Of a stretch of DNA of 64,000 nt, positions 18,051 through 25,707 are shown piece after piece. Source of the stretch: Clostridium kluyveri (GTDB lineage Bacteria; Bacillota; Clostridia; Clostridiales; Clostridiaceae); contig NZ_CP018335.1 in NCBI RefSeq assembly GCF_001902295.1, forward strand, positions 3,286,001 through 3,350,000. The letters are read 5' to 3'. A program made the position numbers and the translations under genes. A model generated the notes under the pieces. That model ran no database searches. It was not told the origin of the DNA and saw nothing but the letters and a program-made list of their open reading frames with translations. Position 1 is the stretch's first letter. Every line of letters starts with the position of its first letter.

Positions 18051-18083
18051 AAAGAGCTCTGGATAAAAAATCCAAAACTCTTT
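18051..18083 (-). terminator. Terminator of the 33-residue membrane peptide gene
   Basis: AAAGAG...TCCA arms pair with two G-U wobbles across a TTTTTTA loop; TTTTTAA follows on the minus strand. Confidence 0.55.
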
Positions 18084-18096
18084 ATATTTATAATTC

Positions 18097-18198
18097 TTAC
18101 TCTGAATCTTCTTCCTTACTAGCAATCCTACAAAGTACAAATATTACTACATAAATAAATATTATAGGTATAAGGATTATAGGCAAAATTATTAACAC
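18097..18198 (-). CDS. Small single-pass membrane peptide (33 residues)
   Basis: A short frame too small for usual gene callers. GTG start with a CGAGGTG Shine-Dalgarno 7 nt upstream. Residues 2-23 are one continuous hydrophobic helix (VLIILPIILIPIIFIYVV...), followed by a Cys-Arg and an acidic tail (SKEEDSE). This is the typical look of a bacterial small membrane protein. It has its own terminator downstream and sits between the DUF3231 and CorC genes. Function unknown. Confidence 0.6.
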   Translation of the reverse strand: MLIILPIILIPIIFIYVVIFVLCRIASKEEDSE

Positions 18199-18310
18199 TT
18201 TGATTCACCTCGATTTTATACCTATATTGTTACTTATTAGAATAATCATTATATGTAGTATTTGTTACAATTTTAATATACCATACTAAAATCTACTATA
18301 TTTTTTCATA

Positions 18311-19315
18311 TCAAAGTTTCGCCAAATTTTCATGATTTATTGCTTGTGGAGGCTGTTCAAGCCACCCATTATTAATCATTATATCCATACCATCCTTAGA
18401 ATGTTCCATAGACTCGTCTAGATATTTCCTGTAAGTAGCCTTCAAATCACTTCTCATTATGTTTGCTAGTGCTATACCTATGCTACTTATCTTTAACCTA
18501 TACATTATAAGAATTTTATTTAACATAAGTTTATCTGAAAATGGTGAAATTGTTGAATCAGTTACATATGAATCTGAAGAACTTCCAATTGGAATACCTT
18601 CATCTATTAAGAATGAATTAAGTCCATCATTTTGTTTATTTGCAAGAGTTATAACTCTTGATATATAATCAAAGACCTCTTTATTTTTACATACTTGACC
18701 AAAACCAATTATTAAAGCCTTTCTTATCACCGTATCATTCGTAATAGAAACAATGTCTGTTATTTCATCTGTAAGTAAATCTCTCTTTTTCCCAAGCATA
18801 TCTAAAATAAAACTTTTACTTTTTATATATTGAACTTTTTTAGATACTTCTACCTGAGGTGCTTTAATAAAAATACCCTTTGACAAGCCCAGTTCTGCCG
18901 TTCTGTTATAAACATCGGTACTTTCTTCAATGCATTTTGAAAAGTACTCTCTAATATCAGAACGTGTTACACGACTTAAAATTACACTATAACTACGTAC
19001 TGATGCTCTTGCCTCATATGCTGCATACTGCAGATAGAGAATGTCAGTAAATAACCGTGGAGCATTTACATCAACATCGCTATCTGTAAAAGCTTCTGGT
19101 AAAGGGAGTTTTTCTTGGTTAAATAAATTAGTTAATATTTTGATACGCCTATTAGATAAGCTCAAGATATGTTGTAAAATATAACCGATTTCATTGTCAT
19201 CTACTCTGCTAGAAAAATATTCAATTATATGTGCAACTAGACTCTCACCTATATAAGAGTTCCAAATAGCTGATATTTCTGATGAAACTAATGGCGTTTT
19301 TGCGGTGCTTCCCAT
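18311..19315 (-). CDS. DUF3231 family protein
   Basis: 334 residues forming two related helical bundles (about 10-165 and 175-330). Each repeat has the family pattern of a helix ending in ARASVRSYSVILSRVTRSDIRE or IALANIMRSDLKATYRKYLDES. DUF3231 proteins are ferritin-like in predicted fold and common in spore formers, where related proteins are found in spores; a precise role is unknown. Start ATG is preceded by GGAGGTC. Monocistronic, 55 bp from the upstream kinase-like gene. Confidence 0.87.
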   Translation of the reverse strand: MGSTAKTPLVSSEISAIWNSYIGESLVAHIIEYFSSRVDDNEIGYILQHILSLSNRRIKILTNLFNQEKLPLPEAFTDSDVDVNAPRLFTDILYLQYAAYEARASVRSYSVILSRVTRSDIREYFSKCIEESTDVYNRTAELGLSKGIFIKAPQVEVSKKVQYIKSKSFILDMLGKKRDLLTDEITDIVSITNDTVIRKALIIGFGQVCKNKEVFDYISRVITLANKQNDGLNSFLIDEGIPIGSSSDSYVTDSTISPFSDKLMLNKILIMYRLKISSIGIALANIMRSDLKATYRKYLDESMEHSKDGMDIMINNGWLEQPPQAINHENLAKL

Positions 19316-19370
19316 TCATATGACCTCCAAATATAAAAATAACTGTCAAAGTTAATATTCCCAAATATTC

Positions 19371-19928
19371 TTATTCAATACTAAATATCTCTCCCCCAAT
19401 AATACTTTTTACATCTTCTAAAATTTCTTCAACTTTCCTATTAGAATCTACTACATAATCACATTGAATTATTTTAAAAACTTCTTTATCATTTTTCAAT
19501 CTATCCCTTACAGTTTCAGGATCTCTTTCTTTTAACATTCTTAACAACCTTACTTCTCTGTCACATTTTAAATATATAACTACAGTTTCAGCATCCGTTA
19601 CCTTTTCTTTTAAATATTTGACTCCAGATGGGTCTATTACATAAACGCTTATTCCTTTCCCCTGATATTGTTCTTTAGTAGCCCAATAATGATTTCCGTT
19701 AAAAAAAGTATAAGCTATTACATCACTTATCAATTCATTTTTGGAAATAGCCTCATTGATATATGATATATTGGCATCTCCAATAAATATATGCCCTTTT
19801 TCACCTTCAAAACGCGGCTTTCTGGTTGTATAAGATTGTATATAGTTATATTCTTCCTTTTCAAGCAGCTCTGCTATAGTAGATTTACCACTTCCACTTT
19901 CCCCAACTAAACAAACTATTTTATCCAA
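19371..19928 (-). CDS. Guanylate kinase-like P-loop protein
   Basis: 185 residues. The Walker A loop GESGSGKST lies at 9-17, and SYTTRKPRFEGEKG (about 32-45) matches the GMP-binding region of guanylate kinases. Arg-rich lid (REVRLLRMLKERDPETVRDR) lies near 125-145. Compared with true guanylate kinase the GMP-binding and Walker B regions are diverged, so it is probably a paralogue of unknown substrate rather than the housekeeping Gmk. It precedes the DUF3231 gene on the same strand and may be co-transcribed. Start has GGAGGTG. Confidence 0.82.
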   Translation of the reverse strand: MDKIVCLVGESGSGKSTIAELLEKEEYNYIQSYTTRKPRFEGEKGHIFIGDANISYINEAISKNELISDVIAYTFFNGNHYWATKEQYQGKGISVYVIDPSGVKYLKEKVTDAETVVIYLKCDREVRLLRMLKERDPETVRDRLKNDKEVFKIIQCDYVVDSNRKVEEILEDVKSIIGGEIFSIE

Positions 19929-20020
19929 TCTTTACACCTCCTATCTTTATTTCTCGTTTGCTCTTCTCTGTCTCCACATGTATATATTATCATTACCTGT
20001 CTTATACGCTTGTTTTATAG

Positions 20021-20048
20021 ATGAAAAAAGAGCTCTGCATAGAGCTCT
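20021..20048 (-). terminator. Terminator downstream of the zinc-ribbon gene
   Basis: The self-complementary octamer AGAGCTCT occurs twice (20029-20036 and 20041-20048) with GCAT between. On the minus strand TTTTTT follows directly, ending transcripts from the gene at 20569 and its PepSY tail. Confidence 0.8.
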
Positions 20049-20053
20049 GAAAT

Positions 20054-20191
20054 TTAATCATCCTGTCTATCTACTTCAAGTATTTCTCCAGTATTAGCAT
20101 CTACTGTAACTTCATATGTCATTCCATTAGTAGTTCTAATGTGAATCTCATAAACCAAGAAACCATCCTCCATGTCCATTTCGACTCTTTG
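20054..20191 (-). pseudogene. PepSY domain remnant in frame behind a stop codon
   Basis: After the TAG that ends the upstream zinc-ribbon-like gene, the same frame stays open for 45 codons to a TAA. The translated piece (from ATG at 20179: MDMEDGFLVYEIHIRTTNG, then YEVTVDANTGEILEVD) is the C-terminal half of a PepSY domain. The N-terminal half is missing, so it is probably a decayed gene fused by deletion. Translation by stop-codon read-through (TAG CAA context) or from the internal ATG is possible but unproven. Confidence 0.55.
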
Positions 20192-20569
20192 CTACATCTT
20201 ATTTATTTTATGAAACAGCTCCTTACTTATCAAAACTACATTTTGAACTAATTCCTCTCCTATATCTACTATTTGGTATACTTCTATATACTTGCCAGAC
20301 TTAAAAAAAGCTGTTATCATCATGTTTCCGTCTTCCATGTTCTCATATTCCACATAAATCATTTTCTTATTTGTAAGAGTCAATATCTCGTTTAATTTTT
20401 GCTCCAACCTTTCTTTAGGCCTAATGTTCTTATTATATTCAACTATTGGTTTAAAATGATTTACAGTACATTTCGTACTGTTCATATCCATAATTTCAGT
20501 GCAATCATTACAAGGATATTTTCCTCCGTCTAAATCTTTAAATATACATTTTCTACACCTTGTACTCAT
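20192..20569 (-). CDS. Cys-rich, zinc-ribbon-like small protein, unknown
   Basis: 125 residues. Cysteines at 5, 8, 20, 23 and 34 (CRKC, CNDC) suggest a zinc-binding N-terminus. The C-terminal half (about 60-125) is a beta-rich domain (KKMIYVEYENMEDGNMM, GKYIEVYQIVDIGEELV). No named family is recognised. A broken paralogue lies at 38992-39115, so this is a multigene family in the organism. GGGGGTGAC precedes the ATG. Confidence 0.7.
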   Translation of the reverse strand: MSTRCRKCIFKDLDGGKYPCNDCTEIMDMNSTKCTVNHFKPIVEYNKNIRPKERLEQKLNEILTLTNKKMIYVEYENMEDGNMMITAFFKSGKYIEVYQIVDIGEELVQNVVLISKELFHKINKM

Positions 20570-20728
20570 ATAGTCACCCCCATTAAAGTTATGCTATAGG
20601 GTAAATTTTAGCATAAAAGCTGCATGGATATAGGGGTTTCAGTGAATTACATTGATTTACACGTTATGTATTAATATAGATGTTTTGTATTAAATAGTCT
20701 TTACAAGATTATTGAATTACATATAATT

Positions 20729-20875
20729 ATCAAGTGATTCTTAGGTTCAGGTGGAGTTTGCTTGTAAGGAATGCCTTTCTCCATCTGAACTTTAGAAGAA
20801 CTTATCCAGGGGCTTAGCAGTGTTTATCCCTTTAAAAAAGATGGGGGTGTTAGCAATGGTAGCCTTCGGATAAAA
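20729..20875 (+). repeat. Family 1 repeat, copy C (full length)
   Basis: Starts ATCAAGTGATTCTTAGGTTC. GGTTCAGGTGGAG (20743-20755) pairs with CTCCATCTGAAC (20780-20791). TTATCC pairs with GGATAA at the ends of the second domain, where copy A's GGCG/CGCC helix is replaced by AGGGG/CCCT, a compensatory change. It lies between a divergent and a convergent gene and so is not a 3' UTR. Nothing else is seen in the rest of this 490-bp gap except the SASP terminator. Confidence 0.75.
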
Positions 20876-21015
20876 AGAGTATGGTTGTATGGATAATATT
20901 CCTATGTTTTAAGAACATATCTAAATTAATATTTCTCCAAAAAAGAAAAAATCCCTTTTCTTTAAAACAAAAGATTTAATAATTATTTAATGTAATTCTA
21001 TACAATAACAACATA

Positions 21016-21046
21016 AAGCCTGCACCCTAATCAAAGTGCAGACTTC
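21016..21046 (-). terminator. Terminator of the SASP gene
   Basis: GCCTGCAC and GTGCAGAC-type arms pair around a short A-rich loop immediately downstream of the SASP stop; the fit is imperfect by one base. Confidence 0.55.
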
Positions 21047-21056
21047 TATAATATCG

Positions 21057-21242
21057 CTATTTCAGGCTTTGCTCGTAAGCTTTAACCATATTTCCGCCCA
21101 CTGTTCCAGCTTCTCCGGCAGTTAAATCTCCATTGTAGCTATCCTTTAAGTTTACTCCAGCCTCTCTAGCCGACTCCATCTTAAACTTATATAGAGCTGC
21201 TCTAGCCTCTGATACTACTAAATTATTATTGTTACGTGCCAT
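21057..21242 (-). CDS. Alpha/beta-type small acid-soluble spore protein
   Basis: 61 residues from the ATG at 21242 (MARNNNNLVV), preceded by GAGAGGTG. It carries the SASP family blocks: SEARAALYKFKMESAREAGV (about 11-30) with the protease cleavage region, and AGTVGGNMVKAYEQSLK at the end. These proteins saturate and protect DNA in the dormant spore and are degraded by GPR protease on germination. Expected regulation is by forespore sigma-G. Divergent from a second SASP gene 170 bp away. Confidence 0.95.
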   Translation of the reverse strand: MARNNNNLVVSEARAALYKFKMESAREAGVNLKDSYNGDLTAGEAGTVGGNMVKAYEQSLK

Positions 21243-21412
21243 AATAACACCTCTCTCACATAGCAATATTTAATGCTATATTTAAAGTTTGTGCATTTCT
21301 ATAAAAAATATCCTGAGTAAGTTTTATATGAAAAACAAATCCATACCCCTTCATATACCTTGTATATAATTATTTTAAATACACAAAATAATTAAAAAGG
21401 AGATGATTTTTT

Positions 21413-21595
21413 TTGTCCAGAAGAAATAGAATATTAGTACCAGAAGCCCGACAAGGCCTTGAAAAATTAAAAATTGAATCTGCAGAAGAATTAGCCAAAT
21501 ATAATAAAAATCATGATTCTAAAGAACAAGTTTTTTCTATAGGTGGTCAGATGGTTAAAAAAATGGTTGAAAGCTATGAGAAAAAATTAAAATAG
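21413..21595 (+). CDS. Alpha/beta-type SASP (divergent member)
   Basis: 60 residues with a TTG start preceded by AAGGAGATG. It has the SASP N-terminal block VPEARQGLEKLKIESAEEL (about 9-27) and the C-terminal GGQMVKKMVESYEKKLK. The central glycine-rich part is replaced by a charged segment (KYNKNHDSKEQ), so it is a minor or divergent family member. A strong terminator follows. Presumed DNA-binding spore protein. Confidence 0.88.
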   Translation: MSRRNRILVPEARQGLEKLKIESAEELAKYNKNHDSKEQVFSIGGQMVKKMVESYEKKLK

Positions 21596-21604
21596 ACTAT
21601 TTGT

Positions 21605-21634
21605 ATCACACAAGACTGGTTCTTGTGTGATTTT
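21605..21634 (+). terminator. Terminator of the second SASP gene
   Basis: ATCACACAAGA pairs with TCTTGTGTGAT around CTGGT, followed by TTTT. Confidence 0.85.
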
Positions 21635-21890
21635 CAACTTTGATATCTTATTCTTCATACTTTGCCATTTAATTTTCACATTTCTTAATAACACTCCTGC
21701 TGAATTTTCGTATCCTTATTTGAAACTAGAATACCTTGTCAAATTCTTTTTACTGTGCTTAATAAAAAATATTTTATTTTTGACAATTAAATGCTATTAT
21801 AATTTTAAAGAAATGTTTTATGTCACCTTTTAATTAAAGAATGCAGCTTTTTTCATGAATGATGAATTTAACACGTCCTTATTGAAAAAT
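21635..21890. other. AT-rich gap with no feature seen
   Basis: About 255 bases between the SASP terminator and the ynfA-like gene. No convincing frame, RNA motif or repeat is seen; a promoter for the ynfA-like gene is expected near the right end. Confidence 0.45.
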
Positions 21891-21906
21891 AAAGGAGGAA
21901 TTATTT

Positions 21907-22242
21907 ATAGAAATATTTAAATCAATATTTTATTTTGTATTAACAGGTGTATTTGAAATAGGGGGAGGATATTTTATATGGTTATGGTTAAGAAATGGTA
22001 AAAGTATATGGTATGGTTTAGCTGGAGCCATATTCTTAGTGGTTTATGGAGTAATACCAACGTTACAACCCCCAAGTGCTAGTTTTGGACGAGTATATGC
22101 AGCATACGGAGGAATATTTATTGTTCTTTCAATCCTATGGGGATGGCAAATAGATAACGTTATTCCAGATAAGTTTGACCTAATAGGAGGAGCTATTGCA
22201 CTTATTGGTGTTTTAGTAATCATGTATTATCCTAGAGGATAG
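21907..22242 (+). CDS. ynfA: YnfA/UPF0060 family small membrane protein with an AUA start
   Basis: 111 residues with four membrane segments and the family signature FEIGGGYFIWLWLRNGK (about 15-31), then YGVIPTLQPPSASFGRVYAAYGG and IDNVIPDKFDLIGGAIALIG. This is full length for the family (about 108). The only codon at correct spacing (8 nt) from the strong AGGAGG at 21893-21898 is ATA at 21907; upstream in frame there is no ATG, GTG or TTG before a stop. The first ATG in frame (22039) would delete the first 44 residues and the conserved signature. So either AUA is used or the start codon is mutated. Members are linked to small-molecule efflux, but function is not established. Confidence 0.82.
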   Translation: MEIFKSIFYFVLTGVFEIGGGYFIWLWLRNGKSIWYGLAGAIFLVVYGVIPTLQPPSASFGRVYAAYGGIFIVLSILWGWQIDNVIPDKFDLIGGAIALIGVLVIMYYPRG

Positions 22243-22300
22243 AAGGTGATTTCAGTCATTCTTTCCCCCAAAATATGAATTAAGAAAATCTTAGGCCTTT

Positions 22301-23386
22301 TTATAAAGAATCACCCTTTTTAAAATGAATTAAAATTGCTACCGCAGAAATATATGTTAATGTAAATATTACATAAATAACAGTTAGTTTATACGTATAC
22401 TCTATTCTTTTTGTTGGGCTTTCATATAACATAGTTATAGCAATAATTACAGGATATAGAATCAAAACAAATGCCTCGGCAGGTACCTTTTTCACTAATT
22501 GATTTAAACCGTAAGAAACTGCAAAATAGTAGGTAGCTAGGCATTTAAATTCTACCAGGGACCATAAAGATATAAATACAAACCTAAAACTATTTATAAT
22601 AGGGATATGTACACTATCGACTAATGTCAAGATAGGCCATAAATACTTTGGAGGAGTTTCAATGCCTAAGTAATAAACAGTTGCAAAAATAGCCCATGTA
22701 TAAATAAATCCTATAATAGCAGTAGCCCATATACCACATTTTAATAATTTTTTGTTATCCTGTAAAAAAGGACAAATAAGAAATATAATTTCCATACCAG
22801 ACATCGAAAAAATAGTTTCTTTTGAACCTTTTAGTATATTAGTTAATCCTGAACCAAATACAGGCATCAGATTCGAAAAACTTCCATATGCAAAAACAGC
22901 TACAGGAAGAATAATTAATCCCACAGTCAAATGAAAACCTACTTCAGCTAATCTTCCCAAAGGCTTTATACCCTTATAGGCAATGTAGGCTATAGGAATT
23001 AAAGTAGTCAAAATAATCTGATAGGATTTAAGGAAAGGAGTTGAATATACCTTAAATAGATTGACGTATCCGGAAAACGATGATGTCAACACAAATAAAA
23101 AGAAAGATATAAAAACAATATTTAAAATAGTTCCCAAGAAGTTTCCAAAACATTTTTTACTCAATGTCAGTATATTATCTTTGGGAAACTTTTTACACGA
23201 ATAATTTGCTATAATAACTACATATAAAGGATATATTATTCCTAGTATGCAGCTAATCCAGCTGTCCTGTTTTGCAATTTTTATAACATTGCTAGGTAAA
23301 TGCATAAGTTCAATACCTATAATGGCTGATTTTAGTACAAATATAAATTGACTTGGGGTTAAGAAAGTATTCTGAGTTTTATTCAT
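22301..23386 (-). CDS. GerB-type spore germination permease
   Basis: 361 residues with about ten membrane segments, starting from the ATG after AGGGGG (MNKTQNTF); the longer in-frame start overlaps the upstream ger gene. The family pattern LTPSQFIFVLKSAIIGIELMH at the N-terminus and the WSLVEFKCLATYYFAVSYG region fit the Spore_permease (APC superfamily) group. GerB proteins bind the germinant within the inner spore membrane receptor. Only 4 bp separate it from the GerA gene upstream. No GerC lipoprotein gene follows. Confidence 0.92.
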   Translation of the reverse strand: MNKTQNTFLTPSQFIFVLKSAIIGIELMHLPSNVIKIAKQDSWISCILGIIYPLYVVIIANYSCKKFPKDNILTLSKKCFGNFLGTILNIVFISFFLFVLTSSFSGYVNLFKVYSTPFLKSYQIILTTLIPIAYIAYKGIKPLGRLAEVGFHLTVGLIILPVAVFAYGSFSNLMPVFGSGLTNILKGSKETIFSMSGMEIIFLICPFLQDNKKLLKCGIWATAIIGFIYTWAIFATVYYLGIETPPKYLWPILTLVDSVHIPIINSFRFVFISLWSLVEFKCLATYYFAVSYGLNQLVKKVPAEAFVLILYPVIIAITMLYESPTKRIEYTYKLTVIYVIFTLTYISAVAILIHFKKGDSL

Positions 23387-23390
23387 TTTT

Positions 23391-24860
23391 CTACCCCCTA
23401 AAATCACTTTGTCGTGTGGGATCATTATGTGGGATAGCTTCAGGTCTTTTATTCATCTTCCATATAGGTGACCTTATAAATATATCTTTCATATCACTTT
23501 TATGAAAAGCAAAATAGGGAACTCCGAAATTTTCCATAGAACATAGATAAGCTAATATAGAAAACCATCCTATGACTATTCCAAGAACTCCAAGCCAATT
23601 TGCAAGTATTAACATAGGGTAAGATAAAGCCCTTATTGCAACAGACATCTGGTAATTAGATATTACAAAAGAAGCAACAGTAGTAATTCCTGCAATGAGC
23701 AAAGTAGTTGGACTTACGATTTTTGCCTCAAGAGCAGCATCACCAATTATAATACCTCCTACCATACTAACAGTCTGCCCTATTTTACCTGGCAATCTCT
23801 GTCCTCCTTCCCGTAAAAATTCTATTGTTAATTGCATAATTAATAAAGACATAAATGGAGTTAATACTATACCCTGTGCAGATAATATAAGAGATTGAAT
23901 ATATTCACCGGGTATGAGTTCAGGATTAAATTTAACGAAGGTTATATAAGTTGCAGGAAAACTTATTACTATAAAAACAGCTATAAATCTTAACACTCTT
24001 GTAAACCATGCCTGCAGAGTTCTGCCATAATAATCTTCTACAGTTTGAAAAAACTCTATGAATATAGAAGGATAGGTTGTAACATAAGGTGTACCTGATA
24101 GCAAAAAAGCTATTTTACCTTCCATTAAAGCTGCCTCTATTACATCTGGCCTCTCCGATCCAATAGTCTGTGGAAAAATACTATAAGGGTGTTCTTCTAT
24201 ATACTGCTCAATAGAACTATTTGCCTGAATAGAATCTATATCTATAGTCTTTATTTTATCCTTTATTATTTGTAAAAACTGTTTATCAACTATATCATCT
24301 ATATACATAATTACAAGATCTGCCTGTGACCTTCTTCCCAATACAAATTTCTGGGTTGCTAAACTTCTATCCTTTATTCTTCTCCGCAATATACTTATAT
24401 TTGTATCTAAATTTTCTACAAAACCTTCCCTTGGTCCCCTCAAGGAAGTATCATTTTCTGGTTCATCTATAGACCTATAGGTTCCACCGGCAGTATTTAT
24501 TACGATAAAATTACAAGAACCTTGAATTAATAATATAGTTTTCCCTCTTTTAATGTCATCTACAGCTTTATTTACATCTGTTTCAACATAAGTATCGCTA
24601 ACTGCAATATACTTTTTGTGTATGTAGTCTTCTATATTTTCCATGTTCCCAAAGTCCTCATTAACATTTAGCATCAATGACTTCAGTATATCTCTGTCTA
24701 TTATATTTTTATCAGTCAATCCATTCACATAAACAATTGCAGCCTCTAAAAAATTTTTATTTCCAATAAGTACTTCTCTTATTACTAATTCAGTTTGTTT
24801 TCCCATCATATTTTTTATGTTCTCGATGGTATTATCCATATCATATCTTTTACACGACAT
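23391..24860 (-). CDS. GerA-type spore germination protein
   Basis: 489 residues, full length for the family. A soluble N-terminal half (about 1-290; VNGLTDKNIIDRDILK, then GSCNFIVINT and REGFVENLDTNISILRRRI) precedes four to five membrane segments (about 295-430) with HPYSIFPQTIGSERPDVIEA and LPGKIGQTVSMVGGIIIGDAA nearby. It is the A subunit of a germinant receptor in the inner spore membrane, shown in related spore formers to assemble as an ion-conducting oligomer. AGGAGTG precedes the ATG. Forms a two-gene operon with the GerB gene; a divergent TetR gene lies upstream. Confidence 0.95.
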   Translation of the reverse strand: MSCKRYDMDNTIENIKNMMGKQTELVIREVLIGNKNFLEAAIVYVNGLTDKNIIDRDILKSLMLNVNEDFGNMENIEDYIHKKYIAVSDTYVETDVNKAVDDIKRGKTILLIQGSCNFIVINTAGGTYRSIDEPENDTSLRGPREGFVENLDTNISILRRRIKDRSLATQKFVLGRRSQADLVIMYIDDIVDKQFLQIIKDKIKTIDIDSIQANSSIEQYIEEHPYSIFPQTIGSERPDVIEAALMEGKIAFLLSGTPYVTTYPSIFIEFFQTVEDYYGRTLQAWFTRVLRFIAVFIVISFPATYITFVKFNPELIPGEYIQSLILSAQGIVLTPFMSLLIMQLTIEFLREGGQRLPGKIGQTVSMVGGIIIGDAALEAKIVSPTTLLIAGITTVASFVISNYQMSVAIRALSYPMLILANWLGVLGIVIGWFSILAYLCSMENFGVPYFAFHKSDMKDIFIRSPIWKMNKRPEAIPHNDPTRQSDFRG

Positions 24861-25006
24861 TTCTATTCACTCCTATTTATACTAATACTTATAATTTCCA
24901 GCATTCATCGAAAATATTTATTTAATTTATATACATCAAAAATATTTACATCTATTTTACTATAAAGCATGATAAATATTTACTTGACTTAATACTTGAA
25001 TATATG

Positions 25007-25018
25007 TAGACTGGTTAA
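25007..25018. promoter_or_regulatory. Imperfect TetR operator upstream of its own gene
   Basis: TAGACTGGTTAA is a degraded version of the perfect site TAGACTGGTCTA found before the MFS gene. It lies about 30 bp before the TetR start, just after a TTGACT -35-like hexamer, suggesting autorepression. Confidence 0.5.
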
Positions 25019-25047
25019 TATAATAAATAGGAAAGGAAGCTTACTTA

Positions 25048-25620
25048 ATGAATAATAAAACCGATTCACGAGAAAAAATAATTAAAGCAGCTTCAAAACT
25101 TTTTCAAATTAAAGGATTTAATGCTACAGGCTTAAATGAAATATTAAAAGAAAGCAAATCGCCTAAAGGCTCTCTTTATTACTATTTTCCAGATGGTAAA
25201 GAACAATTAGCATTAGAAGCAATTAACCTGGCAAGCAAATCTATAACAGAAAGAGTGGAAACTACTCTGAATAAATATTCAGATCCCATTAAAGCCATAA
25301 AATATATAATAAATAATATAATAAATGATTTAGAAGAAAAAAATAAGCTTCAAGATATTTCTGTAAGTTTAATAGCTTTAGAGACATATTCCTCAAATGA
25401 ACATTTGAGAGAAGCTTGTAAAAGTGTGTTTACATCACTAAGTTATGTGTATACTAAGAAATTGGTTCAAAATGGATTTTCAAAACAAAAAGCTGAAGAA
25501 TTAAGTATGGCTATTGAGATAATGATTGAAGGAGCTATTACTATCTCTGTTACAAGAAAAGATACTATTCCACTTTTAACAATTAGTAATATTATAGATG
25601 TTTTGTTGAATCAAAATTAA
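25048..25620 (+). CDS. TetR family transcriptional regulator
   Basis: 190 residues. The N-terminal helix-turn-helix (about 8-55) reads REKIIKAASKLFQIKGFNAT then SPKGSLYYYFPDGKEQLA, typical of the LmrA/YxaF-type subgroup. The C-terminal ligand domain is helical and diverged. It probably represses itself and the MFS efflux gene 87 bp downstream, since both have TAGAC-centred sites. GGAAAGGAAGC precedes the ATG. Confidence 0.92.
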   Translation: MNNKTDSREKIIKAASKLFQIKGFNATGLNEILKESKSPKGSLYYYFPDGKEQLALEAINLASKSITERVETTLNKYSDPIKAIKYIINNIINDLEEKNKLQDISVSLIALETYSSNEHLREACKSVFTSLSYVYTKKLVQNGFSKQKAEELSMAIEIMIEGAITISVTRKDTIPLLTISNIIDVLLNQN

Positions 25621-25652
25621 TATATTTCCAATTAATTTCTGATTTTAATATA

Positions 25653-25664
25653 TAGACTGGTCTA
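25653..25664. promoter_or_regulatory. Perfect TetR-type operator before the MFS gene
   Basis: TAGAC-TG-GTCTA is a perfect palindrome with a 2-nt centre, 44 bp before the MFS start. This resembles operators bound by LmrA-like TetR proteins. Confidence 0.6.
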
Positions 25665-25707
25665 AATATAACAATGTACTAAAATATTAAGGAGGTAATT
25701 TAATATT

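Noticed and set aside
20189..20194. Programmed TAG read-through as the default explanation of the PepSY tail
   Set aside because: A deletion fusing two genes explains the data more simply; there is no sign of a downstream structure to promote read-through other than the normal terminator.
22039..22242. YnfA starting at the internal ATG (67 residues)
   Set aside because: It would lack the conserved N-terminal half; the upstream AGGAGG and the full family match favour the AUA start.
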